Counted from the first letter of the stretch, positions 25,762-38,290 are shown. The stretch is DNA of 64,000 nucleotides from Isoetes taiwanensis (GCA_021234155.1 JAJEKV010000008.1:10536740-10600739), one strand, 5' to 3'. The notes: generated by a model not told the origin, from the letters alone. Made by a program: numbers and translations.

Positions 25762-28700
25762 ATGGAATCTCTACAGTCTTTCTACTTGTTGGGGAAGAAG
25801 GTGGCCGAGGGCAGAGTGCATAACTTCAAAAACCACCACAACGTCCCTGTACCAGATGATTTGATAGTAGTTTCTGTTGTCGTTGTCTTTGATGGGCAGA
25901 TACCACTGCCGTTTCCAGAACCGGAATTGAACAAGCTAGGGGAAGCTATCGGTAGCTTCGTTCTTTGGTCCAAAAGCGACGTTCAGAATGAAATCACAGC
26001 AGGACCCGATGTTAGCACACCACCTGGTCAGATCAAACGGATAAATTGGCAAATCCCAGAAAATGCTTGTGAAGAAAACAGTAAACCAATTGAATTGTAG
26101 GGGATTTGCAGAGATAAACTAGTGGAAAAGACATGCGAGTTACTGCGCGAGTGCTGCAAACTGCCTTATGCTACAGGTGTCATCGTCTTCGCAGATCCAA
26201 ACGATGCCGTGTCTGACATGAAGTTGGGTGAAATATGGATAGGGGTTTCTGTTATGAATTTGTTGCCCATGCCCGAAAATATTTCTATGCTCTGTCAGGC
26301 TTGTGCAGAAATGCCACAGGTGCATGACTTGGTGAGATGGCCAATAGCATTGGTTCTAGTAGACAGTATTCCGGTTTCAAGTCTAGTTACGGCCGTGAAG
26401 GAGACAGAGGTCGAGAAGGAAGCTTATGCCATCAGGCCGGAGGCTGGAATAACAAAAAAAAGACAGTACCACATGGTGAACAGGAAGGCGAGAGGACGCT
26501 CCACCCCAAACAAATGTGAAAGGAAAACCACACCTGAAGCTATCTTGCAGTTCAGGTCCTCGCTGTGCTGCTTGAAGAGATGTTGAGCTAATTTCACAGT
26601 TAAAGAGGTATCCGCCATGAGGACCTTTTACTGGAACATGAAAAGCTCAGAACGTACAACTTTTGCGTACAGCATGCTAGATCTTTGTTCAGAGAATGGA
26701 AGTGTGACAAAGCTAATGCTGAACAACAAGCAAGTCTGTGTGAAGGCATGGCATAGTGCTTACGGTATACCAGTTTCTACATTTTACAAATGGAGGAATA
26801 TATTTTTGAGCGGCCACAGGATTGCGGAGCACGGAAACTCCGGGTCCATGAAGCCAAGATCTCATACACTGGCCGGAAGTGCTGTGCTATCTATGTACAT
26901 AGATGAAAATGCTGAAACTATGCCACACCGCTCAAAGGTTACGAGTGGGGGCACTAGAGAAAATGTGAAGAGATTACCTTCCATCTTGACTAAAAAGGAC
27001 ATACATCAAGAGGTAGATATAACCGTCCACGAGATGACAGGAAAACATGTTTCTCCGTCGTCCTTCTTGTCAACGTGGAAGGAGAAACACTCTGAGGTAG
27101 CAATCGCCAAAAGGATAGCATTTTCTAAGTGTAATACCTGTATTGTGATAAAGGAGAAGCTTGCCAAGACTAAAGATACAAGAGAAAGAAGAGAGCTTAC
27201 CGTGGAAAGGAAATCTCACATGACAGCCCAACTTTCCTGCAGGAGTCTCTACTGGTCATGGAGAGCTTTGTCTCATCGATCTCCTGAACATGCCTTAACC
27301 ATTATACATGATAAAATGGATCAGAATAAGACGATGATTCCTCGTCTGGAGAAGCTAGCAAAGTCTGTATGGAGGGGTGAACGGTTGAAGGTGAGTCTTA
27401 CTGGTGCTCTCATGCATGGGCATGGTGTAGGTGCCTTGGGCCACTTCTCGCTGGACCTCTGGCCTGATGATTCGAATTTTCATGTGGGATCTTTAAATCA
27501 TACCTTGAAAACACTAGAGAATCAATCTGAGGACAACTGGGGTCATTTGAGAAATACAGATCATCCAGGAAGCTGCTGGGGTGGAGCAATTTTGAACACG
27601 GATGCCCTTAGGACAAAAATGGTGAATGGCACTAGAAATGATTTTATGCCTCCTATCAAGGGCCCTATGATACCGAAGAAGTTGCCTAGGAGGCTTTACT
27701 TGCAGCTAGACAATTGCTCAGGACAAAACAAGAACAGGTATCTTTTCTCTTACTTGTCATACTTGGTGCAGTTAGGTGTCTTCGATCAGTGCTATTTGGG
27801 ATTCATGATGGTTGGACACACCCACGATGACATAGATGCCCTCTTTGGAAACTACTCTACTCTATTGAGAAGATCAGATGCATTGACTATTCCGGAGCTT
27901 ATGCAACTCTTCAGGCAGTGTAGTTCAAAGTCTCCTACACCCTACCTTGTGTCTGAGGTTCCCAACTGGAAAGAATTCATGAAAGGTTTTATCCCTGATA
28001 AGAAGGACCGTTTATGTGGTCATTTGGAACCTCTACTCTTCAAGTTCTGCATGAAGGATGGATGGCCACTAATGTTCTACAAGATGAGGCCAGGGCATAG
28101 GGAGTGGCTACCTGAAAAGGGAATCAAAATGTGGAAGGAGGATGCCCAAGGCTTACCTATGATTCCAAGAGGGTCACCTAAGGTCGTGCAGCCATATGAG
28201 AGCTTGAAAGATATAGGTGCCTTGAGAGCTTCAATTGCCAAGTACATGATGCACTGGGCAGCTATTTCTAGAGCCGGCGATAACTCATGGTCTAACACAT
28301 ATATGAATGAAGTTATTGACTACTGGTCCACCTTGTTGCGAGTGCTTGGGGACGTTCGACCAAGAGAGAACTGTCATTCAGGATTTCTGGCCCAGCACGA
28401 GACAAATTGCATTGGAAGAACCCGACAACTTGTTGGTGGATGAACACATTGGTGCATCTCATTATGTCGAGCCTTTCTCTGGTAGACCCAAGAACCCTGT
28501 TGAAATATTCAACCCCTACCAAGATGTCAAGAAAGGAATGCTCTTGCTGATCAGGCCACATGATAACTGCCCGACGTGGATGGCCTTTGCCGAAGAGGAC
28601 CCAGTAGAGGACCCTAATCTCCCTCACTATGAAGAGGTGTTTGTCTCTTGGTTTGAGCCTGTTGCCAGAAAGGGTACCTCATATGCAATGCAGTATAGGG

Positions 28701-28885
28701 ATTGCTGGAGCAAGAATTGGAGACCCAATCCTAATGACCCGCCACGCTACCAACATTTGAAAACAATAGACTATGGTTGGGCCGTAGAGACCAGGCCGTT
28801 GTCAGTGGTGATCCCCAGTAGTGTGGGGGCTCAGTTGCAAGAATTAGTGGCTAAAGAAGCTAACGACGATGATGAGAACTCTTGA
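25762..28885 (+). pseudogene. DUF7869-type DDE-like transposase of element B, damaged
   Basis: One frame runs 25762-28443 through stops TAG 26098-26100 and TGA 26584-26586, then shifts by one base near 28370 to end at 28885. The N-terminus (residues ~25-75, VPVPDDLIVVSVVVV ... AIGSFVLWSKSDV) resembles the DUF8039-type domain seen in plant CACTA-associated proteins. A Cys region (CCLKRC, then QVCVKAW) aligns with KCCSLGC and QVCQKCF of element A across the TGA, showing that the TGA is a lesion. The core has HDKMDQNKT (Asp codons 27310 and 27319), LYLQLDN (27709) with QNKNR, and GHTHDDID (27817-27837). The C-terminus has GMLLLIRPHDNCPTWMAF ... VFVSWFEP, a barrel-like segment as in A, then an acidic end. 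An RNase-H-fold transposase is inferred from the D-D-D/E layout. Confidence 0.65.
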
Positions 28886-29023
28886 GGTATGCAATGCTCT
28901 TTTACATAATTACTATATCATACATAACATGCAACTTATAATAGACTAGTTATTATTCATTACGCTCTGCGTTTTTCATCTCAACACAAGAGCTCTTACA
29001 CTATACAATGCTAAACAGGTGAT
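28886..29023. other. Short AT-rich spacer
   Basis: This spacer lies between the transposase stop and the convergent small gene. No feature is recognised. Confidence 0.4.
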
Positions 29024-29266
29024 TCATTCATCTTCAGGATCTGTAGTAGTGATCCCTGATATCTCATAGCTCATGCGCTCAGGAAGCCAAATCAGATGGA
29101 TCATAACACGAATTGACGCAGGGCAACGAATCTCAGCGCCCAAATCTTTTCTTCGCATGTAGGGATCAAGAAGAAGATGCCTGTCTAGGCAACCAACAAG
29201 ATCAGAGTGGCTCATTGAGCACTTGATCGCCTCGATGTGGTGAACTGAAGAAGGCGAAAAATCCAT
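29024..29266 (-). CDS. Small unknown protein, 80 aa, tandem paralogue 1
   Basis: The intact 80-residue frame (starts MDFSPSSVHHIEAIKCSMSH, ends TTDPEDE) has a TATAAAA box 37 bp upstream of the ATG and a sister copy 0.72 kb away at 29748-29990. Shared positions include HI..xKC.xSxxDL..C, LDP, and a C-terminal LPxxxxYExxxIT with an acidic end. I do not recognise the family. No signal peptide or membrane segment is seen. It is convergent with the element B transposase, so it may be an accessory gene of that element or a host gene. Confidence 0.55.
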   Translation of the reverse strand: MDFSPSSVHHIEAIKCSMSHSDLVGCLDRHLLLDPYMRRKDLGAEIRCPASIRVMIHLIWLPERMSYEISGITTTDPEDE

Positions 29267-29302
29267 GGGAGATGAATGAACTTCAGCCCCGAAGTGAGAA
29301 GC

Positions 29303-29309
29303 TTTTATA
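29303..29309 (-). promoter_or_regulatory. TATA box of small gene 1
   Basis: TATAAAA on the minus strand is followed by the ATG 37 bp downstream. The flanking CACTATAAAAGC and an upstream AATAATTCA block are conserved at the sister gene. Confidence 0.65.
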
Positions 29310-29747
29310 GTGGAATAGAATTATTGGGGTGAATTATTGGTGTTGACTTTAGCGCCATTATAATAATGGCGCGTGTATAAGACTGTTGTATACAAACAAG
29401 TATAATACATCTTTCGTATAGATATGTCTATGCTTTTAAAACATGTTTTGTGGAATTTAATATGGAATTGATTAGTGGAGTTTTTGTGCTTGATTAATTC
29501 AGGTGTGATTGAAAATAGGGACTCCTTGCAGATATACTGGAAGTCAAAGAGCAAACCCTTACACTACACTCAGGTAAGAAACATCAAACAATATTCATTG
29601 TGCTATTACATCCTTACATAGCTTATAGGTGCTCATACCATTATTATATCATAAACAAATACAGTAGTCATCACTGATAACATTGATTGTAATACATAGT
29701 TCATAGGTACTGATCATGTCATTATTGTATCCTTAGCAGATACAGAT

Positions 29748-29990
29748 TCACTCATCATCAACACCAAAGCTCGTGATGCTATTCAGCTCATAGATCTCCT
29801 GATCAGGAAGCTAGTAAATGTGGACCACAACACGAGTGAGCTTCTTGCAAGCACTAGCAGGACCATCAGCTTTAGATTGAAGCCATGGATCAAGATTAAT
29901 ACCATTTCTAGCGCATTCGTTCAGATCGTTGTAGCTCAAGTAGCACTTGAAAGATCGGATGTGCTCTGGACGAGGCATGGAGGAAGCCAT
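29748..29990 (-). pseudogene. Small unknown protein, tandem paralogue 2, with a premature stop
   Basis: Same 243-bp length as paralogue 1, starting MASSMPRPEHIRSFKCYLSY. Codon 60 is TAG (29811-29813). After it the frame continues (LPDQEIYELNSIT ... DDE) in register with paralogue 1. Protein-level similarity is spread over the whole length, so the pair arose by tandem duplication that included the promoter. The product, if made, is a 59-residue truncation. Confidence 0.6.
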
Positions 29991-30026
29991 GGAAGATGAA
30001 TGACCTCTACCCCCGAGTCGAGCTAC

Positions 30027-30033
30027 TTTTATA
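30027..30033 (-). promoter_or_regulatory. TATA box of small gene 2
   Basis: TATAAAA on the minus strand lies 37 bp before the ATG, in the same context and at the same distance as for small gene 1. Confidence 0.65.
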
Positions 30034-30944
30034 GTGAAGTAAAATTATTGATGTGAATTATTGGTGTAGAATGTAGGGCCATTATTGGGCTTCTACAAGT
30101 ATCATGTACACGTAGAAGTATACACATAATTTGTATGTATATGTGTATGTTGATTACCTCATGTTTCTTGGGCTCGAGAAATAGGTAAAAGTATTTTCTC
30201 CAATTAATGAAATCATGCTTAACTGGAGGTCCCCATGCAGCTGCAGGTTTGATCACTTGGTTAAAGCCATATTAGCACCTATTTTCAGGTCACAGTGCTT
30301 TGCCCTCTGCTTAGGATTGGAAATAAGGCAGATTGAGATTTATTTTCCTCACAAAATAATATGCAGAATTGCATGACAACATGTCATGCATGCGTATTGA
30401 TCAAGAGATCAAGCTTTATACTGATGCAAATGCAGTCCCAACACATAGAGAAGAAATAGTATGGGAAACTTCTGTTACTCAAGAAAGCACAACCTGCCCT
30501 GATTGTCTAGCTTGCCAATACACAAGAGCAACTAGCCTTTCTGGGCAACAGCACAACCTTATGGGCTCATAATAAAGCTGGTTATAAACATGTAATCCTA
30601 AGAGCCTCCTATAAAAGGCGGACTTGACTAGATTAAGCAAATTTCATCAATCTCTGCTCTTCTGGCTCTTTTTGGTCCTCTCCTAGTTCTCTATAGTCCG
30701 CTCCTTGTGGAAGCTTTGACGGGCGTTGGTTCTTTCCTTGCCATCTACGTTAAATATGTTATAAAGTCGTTTTATAAAATCTTTATAAAAGAAATAAAGA
30801 GTTGGCCAATAAATGGATAGATCAATGGCAACCAACCTTTAGTAGAAACGATGGAGTACGCTTGAGATGGAGTAAGCTGAAGATGGACACTACCGGAATG
30901 GTTGTTTTACTAACAACAAGATCCAAAAACTTGCAGACAAACTC

Positions 30945-31290
30945 CATAGCTTGGTGCACATGCAGATAAAACAGGGACCTCCTCTGTTTCGGTTCTAGAT
31001 CTATGGAATCTACAAAAACTGCATTTAAAAAATCTGGAGTAAAATTGGCCGGATGGTAAGAAGCTTTATGCATTTTGCCCATGCTAATCGTTTTGATGCT
31101 AGATCTATTGCCATCGCTGGAGCTCCATAGCTTGGTGCACATGCAGATAAAACAGGGGAGGGATCAGAGCAATCAAAATCCGACCCCTCTGTTTCCTAGA
31201 TCTATTGCCATCGCTGGAGCTCCATAGCTTGGTGCACATGCAGATAAAACAGGGGAGGGATCAGAGCAATCGAAATCCGACCCCCTCTGT
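30945..31290. repeat. Local tandem duplications
   Basis: CCATAGCTTGGTGCACATGC followed by AGATAAAACAGGG occurs at about 30947, 31126 and 31224. The last two lie in an almost perfect ~100-bp tandem duplication, nested in an older ~180-bp one. Confidence 0.8.
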
Positions 31291-32104
31291 TCCAGATTTA
31301 TCGAATCTACGAAAATTGCATTTGAAAAATCTGAAGTTAAACCTGCCGGATGGTAAAAAGCTTTATATATTTTGCCCGTGCTAATCGTTTTGATGATACA
31401 TCTGTTGCCATCGCTGGAGCTCCAGAAGAAATAGCAAGGAAAAACCGGTTATCCAGTTTCCAAAGTGGCTGCGAAGGAACCGCGGCCACCGCCAGTTTAC
31501 ACCCTATAGCAAGTTTGGAGCAGTCATTGGCATATTCCAGGCATGTACTGGCATAAACCAAGAATATGCCATAAACCCACATAAACGAGGGCTTGCCCCC
31601 CTAGGGGCAACCCAAAAAGATAATGGATAAAATGTTATGCAGAAGTTCTAATAATTGAGATTCCCATGCCGGACCATTTAAAAAGGCGAGAACCTTTAAC
31701 TTGAAGATTTAAACAAAAATCATAAGCAAGAGCGTAAGGTTGATTTACTACCTAATACTTGCTTTACAAAAATATATCTACCCACATTTGCAACCTATGT
31801 AGGAATGTGTGTGCTCATGCACAAAAAAAAAAAAAACTTTTCTAACAAAATGTATAAATCGGGAGTTATATAGGTCGAATTTAATGCTTCCTTTAGCAAC
31901 CATATTCCCACCAAGAGTTCTATTTAGATAAGCCAAATTGAATCAAACCCTATTAATGGCAGAAACCATATTGAACTGCCATATTTAGAATGGCAGTTCC
32001 TACAACCATATCTTTATGCAAACTACTAGATATTGTCTATGCATGTAGCTATTTAAAAGGGACTGCCTGCCTGCCTGCCGGCCTGCCGACCTGCTCGCCC
32101 GTCC

Positions 32105-32340
32105 GTCTGTCTGTAAGAAGAGGGAATTTTGCCTAAATTTGGAAATGTAGATATCACGTAGAAAACAATACATACTTGAGACAACTATTCCTTAGATAGA
32201 AATGGTGTGCTCATGCATTCAAGCTCCACATCTTGATAAGGGCACATTCTTTGACATAAATGATCGAATTCATTTGACTGAATATATTTGAACATTTAAA
32301 TATTGAGCAGCCTAAAAGGTATTGTAGTACCCCTTTTATA
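32105..32340 (+). repeat. Dispersed repeat, copy 1
   Basis: The block AGAGGGAATTTTGCCT, TAGATATCA, TGTGCTCATGCA, CTTGATAAGGGCACATTC, GATCGAATTCATTTGA and AACATTTAAAT matches 37.67-38.27 kb in the same order and orientation. Confidence 0.75.
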
Positions 32341-33128
32341 AAATTTATCCCTGGCAGTAAATTTACTCTGTTTCAGGACCTAAAAACCAGCTTATTTATG
32401 TGATATTGATTTGTTGGGGCTGCCCTTCGAGTTCTTCAAATGCTATCTAATGGGCAAATTGACTCTTGAATCCTTCAAAATGGCCCTTTAACACTAAATT
32501 CCGCCCTTTCCAATGCCTTTGCCCATCAATTTCAAGCACCCAATCAGCCATGTATGTCCTTCAAATAAGCCTGCAAAGATTGATCTCTTAAGACTTTTAC
32601 CACAGCACTAAACAGTCCTCTTGGAGACTAAATTAGACTTTTTGATATTGAATCAAACCCTTTTAATAGATTCGCTCTTTTCTAACTCAATTCACATATT
32701 ACAACCCTCAATCCGCAAGTATCCACACCTTAAAGGTGCCGCATTCCAAGCTTTGTCCTCAACAAAAGACTCTTATAAAGCATATACAAATTTTCTCATA
32801 GCAACAGATGCAAATCTCAAATGATTCAGTGGAAATCCCCCCCTAAACAAGCCTATTGACGTGGAGCAAATGACATTTGACATCACACATGATGTCCAAG
32901 CTCTTCCTCCCCGTTGCTCCTCTGGAATCCTTCCCTGCTTCTGCAAAAGCTCTTGCAAAATCCTTTCCCAATAAGGGGGAGAACCCTTGCCTATATAGAC
33001 TCCAACATGTGTATATAGGTACATGAGTACATACACTAGACCATCAAGTGGCCATGACTGTTACATGGAGGAAGAGAGAGAACATTATGTTATTATGTCT
33101 AAAGAGAGAGGTTGTGTGTGTGTTTGGG

Positions 33129-33170
33129 TTTTGTTTTGTTTTTTTTTTTTTTGGGGGGGGGGGGAGGGGG
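33129..33170. repeat. Poly-T then poly-G tract
   Basis: A T-rich run passes directly into a G run interrupted by a single A. It is similar in character to the poly-G at 10.46 kb. Confidence 0.85.
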
Positions 33171-33910
33171 TGTCATGTTATCATGTTTATTGAGATCATC
33201 AGGCCCATGACATGTTCAAGAAAAACTATAGTTTATCATTTGATAAGCTTCCAAAGTAAGAAGCATCGTCACTCAAATATATCAAAGCTTTCTAACATTG
33301 TAAGAGCACATCTATACTAGAAATACAACATGGCAACTGGGGAGTTCATTCCATCTCCGGAATATAAAAGGCGCTCCAATTCCGCTCAGCAGGTCATCAA
33401 TCAGAATCACCGCCAAATCCCGGTTTCCATGTTGTGGGGGAATGGAGCTAGGTCGCTGATTCCAGGACCCGCTCCGGGCTCCCGCCGATCGCAGGACCCC
33501 CTGGAATCAGCTTCCATCCCCCCATACAAGATCTTTTTACATTTAAAACATCTACAATAAAGCTTGAAGGAGGTAGGCAGTACATGTCATCGAATACCCC
33601 ATATGTCGACCTTAATACTGTATAAGAATGAGAATGAGAATGATTTTTTATCGTCCACTGAGGCCAATCGACCTATGGGACCCATAAGGAGCGCAGCAAA
33701 CTTATTACTGTCTGGGTTAAAAAACCCCCGCCCCGAAGGGTTTTCGAGGGAAAAACCGTGGCAGTAATAAGAATGCTGTCAAACTGTACAAGTATACATC
33801 AACGTATATATACATGTCAAATGTGTGCCCGAGGACATAGCTGATCTCGCATGTCCATAACCTCCTGAAGATATGATCCCAAAGACTGCATGCGGATGCC
33901 GTGCTCAATG

Positions 33911-36900
33911 TCACATGTAGCTGGCGGGCGACCAACTTCGGCATAAGCGTGTCCGAATTTGATCATATGCTGGGCAACTTTGAAGGGTATGAGATTCATC
34001 CTCAATGACTCCCATTTGGCAGCATTGACAGAGCCTGTCCTGGCGTGGCTCACCAATCCATCTGCCCGTCTCAATTCGAAGATGATGTGCCCCTGTGCGA
34101 ATGGAGGCAATGAGTCTGCGCCTTTTCATGGGCAAGTGGGTATGCAGGTAGCATTGTGGGCCTCGTTCCAATGTGGGATTTATGTGGCGCTGGTAGTGTG
34201 CTGTCTTGACCTGTTCAAGGGCATTGGCATCCCAAAGCTTGCTGAGGAAGCAAGCGTCAAGATATTGCCTCAAGCTATGGCGATCTGCCTCTGTTTGCAC
34301 ATGTATGCACCTGTGCTCCTGCACATTCCATCTAGCCAACCATTGAGCTCTCTTTTCCCTCCATTGCCATGATATAAGCTAGTTTAGGGAGACGAGCATC
34401 GTCCATATTGACCACCTTCTGAAAATAGACAATGTGGCGATCAAGGGCCGCCCTCTGAAGAGGCAAGAATCATGTCTCCTGCAGTAGAATTTGATATGGG
34501 ACTGTGGACTTCACCCCTAGTGCTTTCATTACTAAGAAGGCTTTTCGGACTGCTCCAAGTCATTCCAAGTAGCAAGTGATACTCTTTTGGGCCCCATACT
34601 TCCATCCCATTATAAAAGGGACAGGCTCCACTAAGACCTTGAGCAGGTGTGGTGATGGGCCCAATCATACAACTCGCTCTATGACTATTGTTTTGCATTG
34701 CATATAGTGCCTTCCGGCTCTTTGTCACTTCGTAGCCCGTATGGATGTGTCGATTGCATAGTAGAAGGAAACTCCACTCCCAAATATTTGTATGTGGATG
34801 CAACTTCCACATTCTCGCCCTCGTGAAGCGAAGGAGGGGACCCTCGGCTGATGTGAAGATGATATGAAAACCACCTTAGTCTTGGCGGGTTGACGCGCAT
34901 ATCGGTGTCCAGGGCATCGAGATGTCGTTGCATGTCTGCTGGTATGTAAGCTAGGAGGTCCACATCATCGGCATATATTAACTGTTTGATGATCGATAGA
35001 GAAGGTGAGCTCCATCGCCTCCATTATCGACAAGCAGACTCTCCAATTGATCAATGTAAAGCCCAAACAATGTTGGGGGAGAGGACATCCCCGATGAACC
35101 CCGATACTACTATCAAATGGTTGGCTTGTCTCGGGCTGCAACCGACCGAGCATCTTTTCAGATAGCACTTTGTACACTACATTACGCAAATCTACGGGAA
35201 CCCCGGTATTTGCGGTCTTGCCTATAGTTTTTCCCCGAGGCGCGGTGTCAAATGCCTTCGCCAAAATCCACAAAGCAACAATATAGATCGGCGGCGGTTC
35301 TGGCGTCTTCAATCGAAGTTATAGCGTGAAGATGTGGTCAATGGTTGAGTGATCCCGCTGGGTGAGGGCCGCACCTCTGCGCCGCCCGCCCGGCCCGTCA
35401 GCTGCTTTCGAGAATCCCGCAAAGCGGTTTTGCAAAACACCGAACTAACCATAATTGTTCGGTAATTGGCCGGGCAAAGTGTGGGACTTTTTGTCTTGTA
35501 GATGGGAACAACTCTGCTATTGGTCCAATGCGGTGGGAAACCTTCCTATAATGCCTTGTTGAACAAGGCGGTCAACACCGGTGTTATGGGCCCCCGCCCA
35601 CTTAAGCAATTACTTTTGCATACCATACCATCCAAGTCCGGGGCTTTCCCATTGGCAAGACGCCGCAAGCCTTGTTCCACGTCCGAATCGTGATTTCCGA
35701 CCGGGCCTTCTTGCAAGGGTAATCCGCGCATGTGCACCCCGAGGGTCGTATAGCTGTTGCAAGTATTGCCTCCCTTTGCTTTCGGGAGTGATATTCCCGT
35801 GGGAACATCGCGGCTTTCTAAGAACCCTTCGCCCGGAAGGTCACGGGATGACGTTCGGGAGGTAAAACATTTCCCTTTGATGCTTGTGCAATGTATCGGC
35901 TTTCTTAGCTTTAAGGAAGATGCGGTCTTGTCATTTGCATGTGGATGTAAAGCGGTGCGTGACTTAGCGGAGCCAGTGCTTGTGTTCCTTGCACTCTGCA
36001 TCAAACCATTGATTACGTGGAAAGGTTGTGTTCCTGTAGGTCCTTCGCGGGCGGCTTAGCCCAAAGCACCTCTCGCCGCTTGATCCCTAAGCACATCGGT
36101 CCAACCAGGCACCGTGCATTTGCTCTAGTGTAGGACATTGCAAAATTTCTGCCAGGTCATCTATAAGCATCTGGGCATAAGCCCTTGCATGTTCATAATC
36201 CAATCGCAGCTGAGGCATGTGAGGAGTTGTTGCACCGGGGGTTCGCACAACCTGCCAAGCCAACTTCAAGTAAAGTGGTAAGTGGTCTGAGTCGATCTCT
36301 TCATCCCTATTAGTCGTTTCCCACCGAAAGTGCTTGACGACATGCATATCCTGCTCAGGCACCAGCACATAGTCCACCACACTAGATCCGCCCCCCTGGT
36401 TTTCCTGCTTACAAGTGCTCTTGCGGGTGGAAGGCCACTGTGCCAGTCCATTGCAGATTACCAGGTCAAAGATACTGCAGAGCAAAAGCAGCTAATCGAC
36501 CATATGGCGTGGACGATTATCATCGATGTCCGTGGCCAAGCTCCTTCGCGGGATGCAAGCGCAATATATCATCGGTCCAAGGGATCAAATCTCATGGGTC
36601 GTTCTACCTCGGTGCGTGCATTGAAGTCTCCAAGGAGTATGAGCCTAGCGCTTATCTTTGCGTATGTCATCATATAGATCGACATAGGGGTCCGCCCTAT
36701 CCACATCCGAAAGTGGGTGTGATAGAAGTTGCTACGCATGTGGAAAGTAGCGGTACGCCACAAAGAGGTCACTCTCTGCCGTTTTGCACACGCACCCACA
36801 GTGCCGGTTGTGCTTGTATGCGTCTTAAACAAGGAGATTGATTGTGCCAAGGTTGTTCGGTAGTAGAGGCAACCCCCATGCCCGCTTTCTGTGCAATCAT

Positions 36901-37110
36901 TGAAGATTGAGTAGTCCGGTATCCCGGCAAGTCGGGTATCCCCGTGTCTGCATGCTCCCATGTTTCCATGAGGAAGATAAGATCCATGTCCACGTGGCGA
37001 AGTTGAGACTATCTCCCTTACGCCATGGGAAGCCCCGACAATTCAGGAGACCATGCGGAGGCACAATTCCTATTTGTTGGCGAGGGGCAAGTGGGGATTC
37101 CGATGCATGA
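33911..37110 (-). pseudogene. LINE-3 ORF2 fragments (endonuclease, RT, Cys-His C-terminus)
   Basis: Readable pieces in order: LLNCRGFPWR (about 37045), DLIFLMETWEHAD (about 36970), an intact SDH motif in EIDSDHLPLYLKLAW (about 36255-36295), ANGKAPDLDGM of RT (about 35620-35650), AKAFDTAPRGK (about 35230-35265), GVHRGCPLPQ (about 35090), an intact YADD at 34964-34975, ASIRTGAHHLRIETGRW, and CQCCQMGVIEDESH ... SC (about 33985-34045). It carries numerous frameshifts and stops. The C-terminal CxxC...H...C and the preceding helix match LINE-1 and LINE-2, so the three belong to related families. Confidence 0.8.
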
Positions 37111-37249
37111 TGAGAAGGGGGTGGCGGTATGGAAGTACCGAGATGTGCGAGCAATGTAAGATGAGGCAACTTGAGCAGGCGGTCAGAAGTGTGCAAAGCA
37201 AAGCTGGCCCCGCCAGTAGGTCTTTGGAGGGTTAGCAAGATTCAGTAAA

Positions 37250-37470
37250 GATTGTGGCTACCGAAAATTTGCATCTTGCCCCGAATCGGCCCCCCCCGGC
37301 TCCTCCTCCCCGCGAATGCTTTTAACTTTGGCCAACTCGTGTCTGCGGTCTTCTTGTTGAGCCGGGGTCAGATCTCGGTCAACATACAGGGCAGTTCCCT
37401 TTAGCTGCCTACCCTGGCGTAGGATGGCTGCTTTCACTTGCGCATCTCGGGGGTGAAAGTGAAGTTACCC
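37250..37470 (-). pseudogene. LINE-3 ORF1 C-terminal fragment
   Basis: The minus strand reads HPRDAQVKAAILRQGRQLKG and then VDRDLTPAQQEDRRHELAKV, the end of an L1-type ORF1 RNA-binding domain and its C-terminal tail. The 5' part of ORF1 is absent, so the copy is 5'-truncated. Confidence 0.65.
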
Positions 37471-37539
37471 TTGTCAGGCTAATGTGATGCAATAATAAGG
37501 TAGACACAACAAGAATGTCCTTATCATAAAGAAAAAGGA

Positions 37540-37661
<122 letters not shown>

Positions 37662-37664
37662 TAT

Positions 37665-38290
37665 CATAAGGAAGAGGGAATTTTGCCTTAATTTGGCAAT
37701 GTCTATTATATAAGGAAGAGGGAATTTTACCTTAACATGGCAATTTAGATATCAGGTAGAAAACAATATATATTTGAGAGCGTAACTATTTCTTTGATGT
37801 GCATAGCAAAGAGTGTGTTCATGCACTCAAGCTGGCATAAATGATCGAATTCATTTGAAACTATTCCTTTGATGTGCATAGCAAATAGTGTGCTCATGCA
37901 CTCAAGCCCCGCGTCTTGATAAGAGCACATTCTAAATGATCGAACTCATTTGACTGGTTATATTTTGAACATTTAAATTTTGAGTAGTCTAAAAAGTAAT
38001 GTAGTTAACTATTTCTTTGATGTGCATAGCAAATAGTGTGCTCATGCACTCAAGCCCCGCGTCTTGATAAGGGCACATTCTTTGGCATAAGTGATCGAAT
38101 TCATTTGAAACTGTTCCTTTGATGTGCATAGCAAATAGTGTGCTCATGCACTCAAGCCCCGCGTCTTGATAAGGGCACATTCTAAATGATCGAATTCATT
38201 TGACTCGTTATATTTTGAACATTTAAATGTTGAGTAGTCTAAAAAGTAATGTAGCTTTTAGAGTACCCCAGTTGTGAAAGTAATGTAGTT
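37665..38290. repeat. Dispersed repeat, copy 2, with internal tandem units
   Basis: It matches the 32.1 kb block. Inside it, a unit containing CTTTGATGTGCATAGCAAA, TAGTGTGCTCATGCACTCAA and GATCGAATTCATTTGA occurs four times (about 37792, 37869, 38013, 38115). Two larger units of about 245 bp end in GAGTAGTCTAAAAAGTAATGTAG. Confidence 0.85.

Larger units (their letters stand above)
19880..28885. mobile_element. Element B: putative DNA transposon with ParB-like, methylase-like and DUF7869-type genes
   Basis: Same plan as element A: a spliced ParB-like gene on the minus strand (21700-24242) with a palindrome array in intron 1, divergent from a DUF7869-type transposase-like gene (25762-28885). 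Downstream of the ParB-like gene lies the wreck of a DNA-methyltransferase-like gene with an acidic tail (20208-21690). Dyads GATCGC-N4-GCGATC are scattered across the unit and seem absent elsewhere in the window. No terminal inverted repeats or target duplications were found by eye, so limits are approximate. Confidence 0.6.
30240..33599. other. Gene-poor stretch with short repeats
   Basis: I see no gene. Items present: a plus-strand TATAAAA at 30610-30616 in CCTATAAAAGGCGG and another in GGAATATAAAAGGCGC near 33359-33374, either of which could be LTR or promoter remnants; the duplicated block at 30.94-31.29 kb; a degenerate CTGC/CGTC microsatellite near 32065-32110; a copy of the 37.7 kb repeat at 32.1 kb; and a poly-T/poly-G run at 33129-33170. 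Confidence 0.5.
33625..37520 (-). mobile_element. LINE-3: heavily decayed non-LTR retrotransposon
   Basis: On the minus strand: an ORF1 C-terminus (to about 37470), endonuclease (about 37110-36150), reverse transcriptase (about 36000-34700), and a C-terminal domain with Cys-His motif (34339-33911). It ends in a short (ATTCTC)n-type tail at 33625-33643. It is older than LINE-1 and LINE-2, with many breaks. A (TATC)n tract starts about 20 bp beyond its 5' side. Confidence 0.85.
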
